NCBI GenBank assembly: GCA_006384855.1
Contig: VCJN01000810.1
Location: 1 to 64,000, forward strand
DNA: 64,000 bases
Direction of reading: 5' to 3'
Origin: Tetraselmis striata
Lineage: Eukaryota; Chlorophyta; Chlorodendrophyceae; Chlorodendrales; Chlorodendraceae
Below the pieces are notes generated by a model. That model searched no databases. It saw only the letters and a list, made by a program, of their open reading frames with translations, and had not been told where the DNA came from. Each line of letters opens with the position of its first letter. Position 1 is the stretch's first letter. Positions 1 through 13,800 of the stretch are shown piece by piece. The position numbers and the translations under genes were made by a program.

Positions 1-1872
1 AGCTGCCGGTACGGCTGCATGTATACATTCAGATGAGCCGAGTGGCGGGCACAAGTCGGGGGACGGTGGTGAGACACCGAGACGGCCATGCGGTTAGACA
101 TGGGGTCCCTGTTTGCGGTCCCACTTTGCGTACCACCTAGGACCACCTAGGATGCTATGGCACCATGATGTCGCCGCCACCTCGTATACCTCGCCAGTAA
201 AAGATACACTTGTCCACGGAATCCGGCTATCAAAAGAAGCAGCCAAACACCTCGCCCCATGTCCAATCTTGCGAAAGGGAGCAGCTGTACACTTCGCCAC
301 GAAATACTACACTTTGCCACAAACTTCACAAAGGGCATGGTTGTAGATGTCCTTGTGCCCTGTCTAGGGCTGTGACTAGGGCATAAAACCCTATCCAATC
401 TGATGCCTTATCCGAGTCCGCCACCAGGGTATGAAACCCTAGATTTAAACCTAATTTAACAGCTAGGTCTTGAGCTGTCTTGGTCGTCCTGCCGATATGG
501 CAGACGCCACAGCATATCCCCTCCATACATACTGTCAGTAAAACAGTATGGCGAAACTTGAGTGCCATCGCGATGACAAGGCAACTGCGAATAAAATGCA
601 GAGGCACCGTAGCGAAACTACCGCGATGGTTCCTAGAGGTTGCACGCAGCCCCATTGGAATTGAAATTTCCTACAACTCTGTTACCCGGTGTTCCATGCC
701 AGCTGTCTTACGGGCCGACTACAGCGTAAACCCGCATAGGGCCGGCTGTGTCCGTAGCATGCAGTCCTCTGAAGGCCATATCTCCGTATCTACGAGTCCT
801 CCACACGAGAGCACACCGGTGAAAAAGAGCAGGTCCCTATAACAACAACTCGGGCTGAGTGGCGGAGAGCAACAAGTCGGATTTCAATTTGAATACGAGC
901 AACTGAGGTGTGTCGTCCTCGCCCCCCTCTCTCTTCAATCCCCCAGCATTGGCACCGCGGAGCACTTCCACCGCCGCGCACTACCAACCACGGGCTCCAG
1001 GCTACTGCGAGGTGGTTTCTCCTCTTGCAACAGCTTCGGCCGGCTGCTCAGGCACGCGTCTAGCTAGGGCGGCGCCGTGTTGCCGTCCGTTCCTACCGCT
1101 GGGGTTTGTCCCGTAGAGGAAGTACAGGCGGACGGAGGCAACCGAGGCAGCCCGCCCTCTCCGGTTCCCCGTGCGGGGTAATCCGTGAGCCGGTGGGGCG
1201 CTTTCCCGGGCCCATAGCCGGAGCGGCGCTTGTGGCGGCGGTGGGTGGGTGGGTGAATAGGCGGGCTCGCCTCTTGTTGGCGTGCCTCTGGGTCTCGTGC
1301 TTTATTCTGTTAGGTTATTTCCAAATAGAAGTACGGGCGCCGACACAGTATTGAGAAGGCTGCGAATAAGGCCCCGCGTGGCTGCCAGAGCGGGTTGAAA
1401 TGTAGACGAAACACTCGTATCAATTTATTTTTCCGCTGGTTAATAGCACATGTTGCTCGCTCAATGCCGTAGTGTAGACATGTCACGTGCCGGATGATGT
1501 GGAGGGCCTTTCAGGAAGCTCAGGACGCTGCTAGTGGTACAACCAACAGTACTTGTTCAGGTTGTAAATGATACCTTGTACAATTTCAAAAGTAAGAGAG
1601 TCCAATCCCTCCCCCCCCCCCCCCCCCGCCCCCCCCCCTCTTGTTTAGGGAAGGCAATGCAATTGGCATTGGAAAGCGGCGAGTCGTGGAGAGTGGATGC
1701 GATGTCCAGTTATTGCGCGGTGGCCATTGAGGCCACTGGGGATGCAGAGCGGCTGTGTAATGGGGGACTATATCTACCAATCTCAACCCTCCGTTTGAGC
1801 CGGTCATGGTAAGGCCAATGGACGGCACTCTCCTCAGCTCTTTGGATGTTGGTTGACAAGGCCGCTCCGCCA
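1..1872. other. Gene-poor left flank
   Basis: No convincing gene was seen. Open frames here are short, overlap on both strands and match no family I know. The stretch holds a C-rich homopolymer (about 1609-1640) just beyond the 3' end of the filamin-repeat gene and one copy of a dispersed repeat (about 1306-1415). Confidence 0.6.
1306..1415 (+). repeat. Dispersed repeat family A, copy 1
   Basis: This stretch matches 4627-4722 in the same orientation. Shared blocks include TCTGTTAGGTT, ATAGAAGTACGGGCGC, CTGCGAATAAGGCC and AAATGTAGACG, in the same order and with similar spacing. There is no coding potential. The second copy lies between two exons of the filamin-repeat gene. Confidence 0.75.
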
Positions 1873-4800
1873 TCACAGCCTGCCCGCCTCGTCCAGAAGC
1901 GCCGAGAGGTGGTCCACAAAGGAGCCGCCCGGAGGGGCGAGCCCCACGCCCAGCCGCTGCTGCTCCTTGGGCGGCGACCCCACCTGCTCCGACACGCGCG
2001 GGAGCGGCCGCGTGCCTTCCCCCTCCCCCTCCCCCTCCTCCTCGGGCGCCGCCCCCGCGTGCCGCCGCCGGAGCTCCGCGCCGTCGGCCGACTCCCCGAA
2101 CGCGTGCTTCAGGTTGTCGATGCGCAGGTGCATGAGCGCCGACTGCTTGCGCATCTCGTAGCGGCTCAGCTGCTGCAGCTCCGCGATGCGCGCCGCGGCG
2201 GTCGTGACGGTGGGGTTCAGCCCCACCTGCTTGATCAGGCTGCTGGTGCTGGCGTCCCACACCGAGGCTGCGACCACCCCGGACCAGGGGAGGGGGAGGG
2301 GCCAAACAAACCGACAGTCTCTTAGCTACGTCAGACAGCCGCATGATCGGCGCTCAATGCCGCTAGCGATGGCACATATCCACGCAGTCGTAAGTACCCG
2401 TAACATATCAAGGATTGGTTGCTAGCGTTCCAATGCGCCCTAAAACCGTGCTTAATATATAGACGGCGCGATTTGCCATTTTTCGCTCGGATTAATAATA
2501 CGGCTAGAAAAACAGAGCCAAAATCGGAGCTCGCGGTACGGTACTTTGTCGCTCGGTTTCTGGCGCCCAGTGCCCTCGTGAACGACCTGCATATACGATG
2601 ACAAAGCCTTCCGAGCAACCTGCCTGGCTGGACAACCCGGAATTTCTGGTCATGTGATTCAATACCGGTGACGGATTAGATAGATGGGATTGTTCTATGA
2701 GTATATACCCGGATAATCAGAATGAGGATATCGTCATCCCAGTGATGCCCGGAGATTCCGCAGTTATGCCACCCATCGCCCACGATTACGCGTCAGCATT
2801 CGAGCAGACGTGAACTTATGAACTTACGTGCTGACATGAAGTTGTAGGTAGCTAGGGGTAGGGCACCACCGCCTCCCAGTCTGGTAACCAGCTGGAGTAG
2901 CCCTACAAACAATATACTCAGTGCTTTCCGGAATCGATTCACAATACGACTAGTCAGTAGAGGTATCTGTCAGTTTTCTTTCAATAAAATAAATCCAATT
3001 TATCAACACATTTTCTATTCTATTCTGTGTAAAATTGCCGAACTCCCATCATAATATACTGTTTTCTCTCTCTATAGATGGTTCGAGTTGGTATTGTCAA
3101 TTGATTGTGGATTACTTCTCGTACATTATTTACGTTGGGTCGTTAATATTAAGATCGACAGACGATTATAGAACGAATTAGCGACTACCAATTATCACAG
3201 TAGTTACGCGGAAATCCTCACTTTTACGCGTTTTCAATGCATTTTTCACACGTGTTGTACCGGCGGTGACACGGATGAATGCGCTAGAAGGGTGGCAAAA
3301 CACCGTGGCTCATCGACGTGGAAAACAGGATTGCCACTACCTACGTGCCACTATCTTTACATGATGTGTATATCGGAACCATATACTCTACTCACTGACA
3401 ATGCCTACTGCTAGGCTGGGGTGGGCGATGGATGGAGCCTAGAGTTACTTTTGTAGAATTTGAACTACGCACCGATTTATCCGTAGGGTTTGACATTTTG
3501 ACAGCGGGACCTTATGTTTTAATCACGGCCTTTCGACCTGTCATGTAGGGTTTTTGATAAATTAGGGTTTCGAGCTTTTCGATACTCCGTTTTGCTTGTT
3601 TAGAGGTTTTGGAGGCAAAAAGTAAGAAAAACAACCTCCGATAGGCATGATGAACTCGATGTGCGCTTTCACCCCCTTACCTGAGGTCCGCCGGAATGTG
3701 GTGGGGCTTAGCCAATCGGTGTGCGGTTTGGGGTCTTGACAGCCTCATGGGCTGTAACATGGTGATGTGAAGAAATGATCTAAACTACTTCATGACCACC
3801 AAGGAAAGAGATTGTGGTTTTGGGGCGGTTAAAGCCCAAAGTTCTCGGAAAATCATGCGCAAATGCCCCGAAGTACGGATAAAACTGTAAAAAAATGCGA
3901 AGTAGTGTCGGCAAGGTTTTGTCCGGAGAACCTCCAATTATCGTATCCCTCGCCCAGCCCTGTAGCAGCAGCCTAGCAGGTCCCCGTGGTTACGCGCACA
4001 AGCAGCCCCGTACAGATACCCCTCAGCCCGGCAGGGCATGCACCAAACCCTAAAGCTGTTGATGCGTGGTGGCCCCAACAACATGATCAGCTGTGGGTTG
4101 TGCCGCCTGAGGAGCCGCTGGCTCACCCATGTTTGTGCGCACCTAGGGACAGGCAAGCAACTCTGAAAGCAGGAGACCATCCCTGCAGGCTATGTTCCCC
4201 ATCAGCAGGCGGCTCAAGCAACGGGCGCACATTTAATGGAGGAGACGTCCACGCTGGCGATGTGGCCGCTGGTGGTGGGGTCGCCCAGCTGGCGGTTGTA
4301 CACGCGCACCCCCTGCGTGCGCTGCATGCTCGCAAACACGAGCGCCTGCTCCGCGAAGCAATCCAGCTCCGCGCCGCCCTGCCCGGAGAACGCGCCCAGC
4401 ACGTGCTCCTCGTGCGCCTGGGCGCGCCGGCGGAGGTTAATGCTCAGCCAAGCCATTTTGAGAGCGAGTGGGGCGCTCAACGCGGTGGAATGCGGAAACA
4501 ATGCAGTAATTATTCGTTTATATACACATAGCAGAATGCCGTGCATACACCGTGCCATTTAAGAGTATTTGCGGGTCCGAAAAGAGTGTTTTTGGTGCAT
4601 CATCAAATTCCGTGATCATTTCGTGATATACTCTGTTAGGTTTCCGGATAGAAGTACGGGCGCTGACACGGTACGACGAACGCTGCGAATAAGGCCTGAG
4701 AGCGAGGAAAAATGTAGACGCGACGATGATTATAATATTCGCGAACTACAGTTATTATGTATTGCTTACAAGCCCAATATACGGCTTATCATAAATAAGA

Positions 4801-7800
4801 GTTCTTCGGAGCATCGGCACCAGTGTTTTTGTACTCGTAGTGTATTTAGTGTGTGTAGTGTTTGGGCAGTGTTTCCTTGCTCGTGAGCAAGAACAACTGT
4901 AAATTGTATACCAACAGCGTAATTGCGTGGCTGCTACGGTAATGTGGAATAAAACGCAGGCTGGTGGAGGACCTGGGGGGCATGCAGGGGATCACCTGGA
5001 TGCGGTAGGGGCTGCCCAGGATGTGCTTGCCGCGAAGGACCACCTCAAGCATGAAGAGCCCGGCACGCGGGGGCGTGAACTTGATGACGTAGGAGGACTC
5101 CCCCTCCACAGCCCGCGGCGAGTCCGGCCCCTCCTCCACCCCGATGGAGGACCTGCCCTGGATCGCCTCCGTCGTCACGGCGAGGTCCGAGGTCTTGGCG
5201 ACCGTGCAGACGGTCTTCACAAACTCGTCGGCGTCCGCGCTGTTGAGCGTGGCCACTAGGCCGAGGTAGCCCTTGGAGCCCTTGGTCAGCGCCTGCTTCG
5301 AGTCCCCCGCTTTGCTGCTGTCGGAGCCAAGGTCGCTGGAGCCGTCGCTGCCGATGCTGGAGTCACCGTCGCTGCCGCTCTGCAGGCACAAACCCGACGG
5401 GGATACACGGGGTGCAAAGTCACGGCACCCGTCCCGATTAGATGCTGCGTGAGGCAGACATGCCAACACATGACGGACCCGTGTAATGGTGTAAACAATG
5501 GAATACACTACCGTGGATATATGAATATAAATACAAACATTAATTATGGCGGAGTGGTTTCGATCAATAAAAAGCGGAGGAGGAGGCGATTCCGAACAGG
5601 CAATCGACGCCATAGTTTTCTTTTGCGGAGGCGTCGCAGTATTACACGCCGACGCACCTCACTGCCCCGCCCCGGTCGAGCCTTGCCCCCCTGCTCCGCC
5701 TCCAGCTGCTCCACCTCCGCCACCAGCGCCTGCATGCCCAGCGCCGGCTGGCGCACGCGCGCGCGCCCCTTTTGCCATGACGACACCGTGCCGTGCAGGT
5801 CCTGCCCGAGGCGCAGCAGCTCTGCAGGTGGCTCGTAGTCCAGCGGCGTGCAATTGCCGTAGCGGTCATGGACCACCATGTGCACCTGCCGGCAGCCGCA
5901 CGAAGTTGAATATGCTCAACGCCGCACAAGCAATGATGCTTCCTACGATCGTGTCGGCCCCGTTTAACCGGGGAGGATGTTCGAACCTGGTCCATCGGCC
6001 AATGTACGTAGATGATAGAAGGATGATGTCGACTTGGAGGGCTGTGCATGTCGAGATACGGAGGCGGGTGTCGAGTCGAATCGAGCGACGGCACCGGGAC
6101 AGTGGATGAAAGTCGAGACAAAAGACTCCTGGTTTGACAGTGAGACCCCCCCCCCTCCCCCCGCTCGCGCGGTCGAAAGTTGGCACGCCACATGTCGACT
6201 CTTGACTCTACCGCTCAAGAGCGCCGCTACAGGACTCCCCTGATGTTCCACCGAGCAGCGCTGACCCTTTCGATCCGCCCCTCTCCCTATCCTCACACCT
6301 CACCCCTCCGCAGCCACCTCCTCCAAGTTGTCCAAAAATGGCAGTGGAAGCAGTCGGATTTCGTCACGCGATAAATCGGTGTCGAGCAAAGAGCCGAGCC
6401 AAGTCGGGTGGAAGAAGGGAGGAAGTTGAGTTATCCGGCGATCCGCAAAGAAGGAGTGCGGGTCAGGGTGGAAGGCAGTGCAAAGGCGTCCCACCTTTGC
6501 TGACACATTGGCCGCGGGGCTGCTGAGGCCAGGGCCCGTAGCGATGCATCGATTCGCGTGCGACACATCCTGCGGAGCAAATGTGAGCGGGTGTCGGTCG
6601 CGCTGGCGGGTCCGACAGTGCGGTGAGTAGGCCGGGCTGAGTCGGCGGATGTATATCCGAGGGGGGGGGGTGGGGGGGGGGGGGGGGGGGCACCTGCACG
6701 ACATCCAGCTTTCCCTCGTACACGAGAGTCTTGGAGATGGGGTCGCTTACATAGTTGATGAGCAGTAGGTACTGCCCTGCGACCTTGGTCCGGAAGAATA
6801 TCTGCACGTTTTTGCATAGTCGTTGCAGCACGGTAGACGGGCGGACGCCGGCGGCGCGGCATAGCAGTTCATACAGCGGACCAACGACATTTAGTCGGCA
6901 GGGAATATTTACCAGGTTCACAATCTCATATGAATGGCAACGACACAACACTCGGCGCCAGTACCTCATACGAGCCGTCCCTGATGTCTACCGCCTTCAG
7001 CTTGAGCGCGCCGATCGGGAGCTCCTGGTTCAATCCCGGCGCCGGCGACAGCAGCTGCAGCGTCGCGCCAAAGGAGTCGCCACCCGAGCGGCGCTCGTTC
7101 CCGAAGCGGTCGCGCGTCTTGATGGACAGCTGCCCCACGTAGCCAGCAACCGCGCGGCGAAGCCAGAGCCCCGATACCTGGCAGTCACAGCAGCGCCGGA
7201 TACCGCGCGTGAATTCCAGACTCAGACCGCTCCGGCATCCCCTCGTTGGACTTCTATATTGTGGTATATATATTATACTTCGCGTGTAATGCGTGCGAAG
7301 GCTTGTCGCTTGTGTTGTACGCTCTGGTGGTGACTCGACTTTGACGGTATCGCATCGATCACGCCATCAACATCCTAGCCGAACATGTCCGGGGCATTGT
7401 CGATGTCCTGGTCGACCATATCCATAGATAATAATAGATACTCAACATCTCGTTCGACGGCGATAAAATTCCTCGACTTTATTCAATAACGGCGTATTTA
7501 ATCTGGGGATATAGAGAGCACGGCGGCCGGAAGGGGGGCGCGCACCTTGCACTTGCCGGGATCGGTCGCAGTGGGCACAAACACCACACGTCGCTCGAGC
7601 TCCTCCACAACTTTGCCGTTTAATCGGATTTCCATGACGTAGCTGCCCGCCTCCTTCGCCGAGTACCGCACTTCATGTTGCCCTGCGCCTCGATCCGTCA
7701 TGCTCGCCTCCAGCAGCGTGTCTTCCTCTTGATCCGCCGGCACATACTCCTGAATCGACCGAATTAAAAGCATATAGTCAGTGGCACCGGATCAGCCAGC

Positions 7801-10800
7801 TTGGCGAGTAGATGCGGCCACGTGCTGCATGGCGGCAATGGGATAAACATGCTTCTCTCGCAAGGTACCGGACCTTGTAGATGTCCACCTCGAAACGGTA
7901 CTTCCCGGCTTCGTCGGACACCATGTTTCGGAAACGGTCGCACAGTTGCATGTAAAACACGGCGGGCGCGCCGACCTCCGCTTGCCGTAGCCCTGGCCCA
8001 TACAGCAGGGTGGACGGGCCTGGCATGCACATAGTAGATCGCCGAGCTAACAGTTAGCTGAGGCAGAGTACTACCCCCTCGCCCCCCTCTGAGCCCCTTC
8101 CCGGTTGCTCAAATCCGCTGCACATCTTCATAGTTCTAGTGACAGCAACGGCTGCCAAAGCAGAAAATGTCGGCAATTGCACATGATGAGTTTGTGGGAT
8201 TGCTGCACAGCTCACCGTGAAGGTCGCCGGGGTGTACGTGCACCAGCGTGCGGCTCTCGGAGTAGGAGATGGGAATGCCGTTGCGAGATATTCGCATCAA
8301 GTAGACACCCGCGACCTCCGGCGTGTAGGCGACCGTGTAGCTCCCGTCGTCGTTGTCAGTCACGGAAGCTTTTATAGTAACGTCATTTTCGTCGTCGTCG
8401 CAGTTGGAATCCTGTTGGGAGCCCCGGTGCACACAGCCGTCAACCACGTTCACGACTCGACGGTCTCAGAATACTAATACTTGCCATGCCTCAATAGGCC
8501 ATCGCGTGCCGAATCGTTACGTCTATCTGATGAATTTTGGCAATCCTCACCTCCTGTCGGCGGTCTGACGGCGTGAGGGGGTTCTGTTTCGGCATTCGCA
8601 CTGACATGGCGCGGCCTGGCCCAGCCTTGGCGGTTGCGTTTGCCTTGCGCGGACTGCCCGTCTGCTTTGCCGGCGGAATCCGCATGGACTTGTGCCGCCC
8701 GAGCGCCTCGGTCTTGCTATTTCGCTTGCGCTCGCCCTGCTCGGCCTCTTTCGCCAGAATTGCTTGCCGGCTTGCGCCAGGCAGCATCGCCAGGAGCAGC
8801 GCAAAGCGCTCCCCGCCCTTCGCCTATAAGTAGTTGAGCGGCACCGAGTGATTGAGTGAGAAGCCTGTGCGACGAGATCGTCGGGCTAGAGCCCTTCACT
8901 TGAGCTTTTTTACGCGGGCGCAGGCAGCTTTAGTTAGGGAGTGTCATGACGCACTTTTCGCGTATTGCTGCTCGACTCCAGGGACCAGAACGTGAAGGAT
9001 TGTCGCTGGCCAGCGACCGCAACCTTGAACGCCTCGCCTGGGATTGTTACGCCTTTTGCCATTGTGCTGGCGGTGCCAACATGCAGCTGTGTAATTGCAA
9101 GGCAATGCCGGAAAAAGAAGGGCGGAATCAGATCGGCACCCAGGACACGAAGACGTCCGCAGAGAGGGCCATCAGGCGTGATGGCCCGCATCCCTGGGGG
9201 GAGGGGGGGGAGGGGATCGGAGTCGGACATTCGCAGTGCAGCGGCAGCGTACCGTGATGGGGGCATCGGTAATCGGGCGATCCATCTGTGTATGCGCATG
9301 CTGGTGCTTGTAGGTGAGGTTGATGCGATGCAACCCGGGCTCCTGCCAAGAATAGGGGGTGGGACCGTGGGGAGAGCGGGGAGGGGGGTCCGGATGAGTC
9401 TTGATGAGCCGCATGCGGACATCCAGGGTGAGCGCAGTTGGTGGTGCGGTCACCTTAGGCAGGATGGTGACCAGGTAGCGGCCGCTGTCATCATCTGTGA
9501 CGGTCACCTCGGGGGGGAGCACGCTGCTGTTGCCGATGCTGCTGCCCATGCCGGTGTCGGCCAGGATGCTGCTCGTCAGCGCGCTGGGCCCCTTGGCCCC
9601 TTCCACTGCACGCACCGGCATGCCGCTAGCCTCCAAGCCATGCCCGCCATGGCCCAGCCGGTTGCCAAACTTGTCACGGACCTCGACGGTCACGGTGGCG
9701 CAGACGCCCACCAGGGAATCCTGTGGCGACAGAGTACATCGACTAAGAATCAATGTAGAATCCCTTAAACTGCTCTTAAATGATAGAATAACAGTTCAGG
9801 TTTGATTTGAATCGACTTCAACGAAAAGAAAAACGATGGTTTATAATTAAAGGCATTGATTTATATTATACTTATATATACTGTATTATTATTATATATA
9901 AGACCTTCCCAAGACATGTTGCAGCGGACCCAGCGAGGGACCTGAGGCCCTGAGATGATAGTAGCAGCGGTGACTACGGCAGCGCCAGCGGTGGAGTGCA
10001 GACGGGGCGTGCCTCGAAGCCCGACGTCGTCACCGCGCATTGCGACGGCTCCATTTCGCCCGGGTAAAAGTAGGTGAAGAACCGCGCGGAGTCCCTGATG
10101 GGCGTGCCCCTGACGAGCACCTGCAGGCGCGCAGGCAGTGCCGTCAGACGAGGCCTGCATCACTGGCCGTACCTCCGTATCCGCCGCCCGCAGGGCCAGC
10201 CGGGCATGCTTACCTGGCACACGTATCTGCCGGCCACCCGGACACGGTACCGGAACACAACCGTCCCGTCGTCCTGCGGCTCCACCTCCTGCTCCACGCT
10301 GTCATTCGCATCGATGTCGGAGTGCAGATCCAGGCTCTCCACAGAGTGGCTGGCCACCTGCGCACGGGGCCACCGGCGCTGCTCATTCCCCATCACCACC
10401 CCGCGCTCGCAGCTGAGCTGCCTCTCAGAGGCGCCGCCTGACTGCCTCTCCGCCCTGGTGCCCCGGCGCGTATCACGAGCGCAGACAATGATTGGGCAAT
10501 GCCAGGGCAACGTATACACTGTGCGCCAATCCTATGCGTGCAGTCGAATGATCATCAGATGATGCAGAAATTGCGTCTGGATGTATCCTGGTCGGACTAC
10601 AACTACCACGCTGCCCCGGGAACGCACCGCCGATCCTTCCGCACAGCAAAACACATGGCACACGCGATGGCGGATCCCGTCATCACGATCATGATGGCTG
10701 CAAGTGACTCTGTTTGCGGCGTCAGCATCGTCGCTCTGGGCGAGGCGCTGCACGGCGCGGCATGGGTGGGGAATGGGCGGGCACCTTGAGGGTGGCGGAG

Positions 10801-13800
10801 TCCAGGACCCGCTCGTCGCTGCAGTTGCCAAAGAGGTCCACCCCCTGCATGCTGAACTCCACCCACTCCCCGGCCACCGAGGTGGCAGACACGCCCATGT
10901 TGCCCGCGGCTGTCTCGCTGCAGATGAAGCATGCCGTGGGGTCCAGCCGACCTGCCGGGGCACGGGGAGGAGAGGGAAGGGGGGGGGGGGGGGGGGGGCG
11001 ATCGACTCCAGCGCGCCATGCAGCGGCGGACCCCCCTCCCCGCAGTTCACAACAGCTCATTGCGGGGCGATGCAAAGCTCCGACCTGCGCCGACCTCCAC
11101 CATGTCGTTGATGTGCGCCAGAGGCTGCCATTCACCACCCACCTTGAGCTTTCCTTGCAGGAAATAGCGCCCCGCTGCCTGCACACACCCAACATGGCGG
11201 TCGTGGTATGAGCATTACTGCGGCCAATCGACTGCACCGGCATCCTTCCGCCTGCGTGCGACTGCCCACCATCCGCACCGCAGTGTTTGTACACCCCCAA
11301 CGGGAGTCGCATCGAAGTGCGCCAAAGTCCACGAGCAATGCGTCCATACATAGGAACCCACGAGGGCTGTGTCACTAGGTGGCACAAGCTCCCGATAGTT
11401 AGTAATATTCTCCAGGCGGTCGATGAAGCTGTAAATGAGCCGCGTAATGCCCTTTGAACTCGTGGCTTGGCTGACCCGCAGGCGAAACACCCCTCCATGA
11501 CATGTAATCCCCCCCCCCCCCCCCCCCCCCCCCCCCGCCGCGCCGGCTCAGAGAGAAAGAGCGAGGAAGCTTACGTCGGGATGTAGGTGGTTGATGACCA
11601 TCACCGCATTCCAATTGGGTAAGCAGCTAAAGCCCTATGTGGCGTGTGTACACAACTATTATGCGGTGACAGGATTAATTCCGGTCCACGTCTATAATGC
11701 GGCGACTCTACGCCTAGCACATGCAAAGCGCGCCAATCGTTTACGTGCATAACCTGTTGGCCGGGTCCAAGTGAGGCTGAAACATCGCGAGCTCATAGGG
11801 AGTTCCAATGACTGCTGACCTCATCCAGTATGAAGACATGCGGGATCACGCGCCTGTTACCCTTCTCCTCCCTCCCCCCCGCCCCCCTACCCCCCATCCG
11901 CGACAACTTCCAACACATCCATCCAACAGGGTTATCGCGGAGAAAAGCAGGGTGGTGTGATGGCAACACCGGGGCCGCACATTTGGCCGAAACTCAAAGT
12001 CGTACGTCCCCTTCCTGTGGCTGGTTAGCCGCCCGTGGAGCGTCCCGCCGCCGCTTTGCGCATGCAGGAGCGCCAGCCTGAGCTCGCAGCGGCCGGCGCT
12101 GTTGAGGTTCCCAAACTCGTCGTAGCAGCACACGCCCACGTGCCCCGGCTCCCCTGCCCGCATGCGAAACTTTCGGCTGCCCGGCAGCAGGGGGCACAGG
12201 ACGGGGCGCGTGCGCTCCAGGCATGGCTCGCCTAGCGCGACATCCACCGCGAGGGCGACTGTCAGATCGCCACACGGCGCATGTGCCGGGACACATTGCC
12301 TTAAAGGGAAATCGCCACCCTCATTGACAATCCAAAGCCACAGCATCGCAAGCATGCCATGAGCCATTGCAATGGGCACTCACCGCCGTGGATCTGCAGG
12401 TAGTACGGCGAGTCGCCGATTGGCGTCCGCCCCAGCGAGATGCCCACCTTGTACATGCCCGCCCTGGTGATCTGTGCCCGCAGCCATCCGAGTTCAACCA
12501 TCGTCATCGTGAGCAGGGCAGCAAAGGCAGCTGAAATCAGCACTGCCTCAACCCGTACGGCAGGCGCTTGTCAATTATCAGGCCATCAGGGCATCGGCCT
12601 TGTCATCAAGCAGTGTGCATGTCATGGTGCAGGGGGTGGGGGGGGGGGGAGGGGGGTGGCAGATGCCGAGTCCCGGTTGTAATGATGTGCGTTAAGCGCG
12701 GGCGGAGCACACCATGTAGTTGGCAGGCAGGCGGCCGTCGTGAAACTCTCCGATGCTGGCATGGTGGCACTTGGCTGGGCCCGTGATGTCCATGGAGAAT
12801 TGCTCAGGGCAGTGGTTGCGCAGGTAGCCCAGCTGATCCCTCGCCTGTCGACAGCAGGGACGGAACCAACGGAGGCGGATAATGGTGTCACTGTGAGGTG
12901 GGCAAAGTTCAGGCAAGGCCAAGGTGACATAGAGGTTGGGAAGCCGTGTGAGAACGGTGGTGAGGAAGAGGAAGGGGAAGGCCGGGGAGGGGGGGGGGGG
13001 GGGGGGGGGGGGGCTTACCAGGATTTCGAAGGTGCCCTTGATGCCGGCTACGCCGGAGCGCAGCGCCGCCCCTTTGGCAACGCAGTTTGCGGCGGAGGTG
13101 ACTGGCTTGCTGACCTGTATCTATATAGGCACGGAGCGGCGCGATGGCACATCGTCAGCATAGCGGGACGATTCCGAGGCAGTGGGACATGTGGCAGCGT
13201 GACGGTGTGAATGCGCGTGATTGGATGCGGCCGACCTGCCGTACGGCACAATGATAGGAAAGACTGTGCTGTTGGTGCTGTCACTGTTGCGGCGGAGTGG
13301 AATGACTACCAGCACCAAGCAGGTGTAACAACATGTAATCTGTGAACTTGGAAAGAGGGACCCCCCCCCCCCCCCCCCTGTTCATGTATGCCGGCAAATG
13401 GCGTGCGCATTTGGCTCTGATGAGGACTCACCGACAGGGGCTCCGCGCGACGATGCATCCTGCGGCCGCGGCAGGTCACCTGGAAGCTGTACAGCCCCGC
13501 CATCCGCGCGGAGTATTCCACTCGGAACACGCCAGGAGTGCCGAGCGCATGGATCTCAAAGTCCAGCGGCATCGGGCCGCTGACGTGGCTCATCACAAAG
13601 TCCGCGTCCTCCACTGGGCTGCTCAGGTTGACCACACAGGCAGCAGCAGCGGTGTACAGATTCAGCATGTGGTGATGGGCACTTACGGTGCTCTCAGAGC
13701 GGTGGGTGGGCGCAGGGAGCCCCATGTGGGGTGCACTGAGTGTTTTGGGTGGTGCCACAACATAAGACGCTGGCGTGATGCAGCGAGGCAGAGGAGCGCA

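Noticed and set aside
1586-2344. Minus-strand 252-codon frame rich in Gly/Ala/Pro
   Set aside because: Overlaps the last exon of the filamin-repeat gene in a different frame and ends in poly-Gly made by the C-run at 1609-1640. The frame ending at 1873 is the better reading.
6661-6690. Poly-proline or poly-glycine protein segments
   Set aside because: All such segments come from C/G homopolymers located in introns or frameshifted transposon ORFs, so they are not real protein features.
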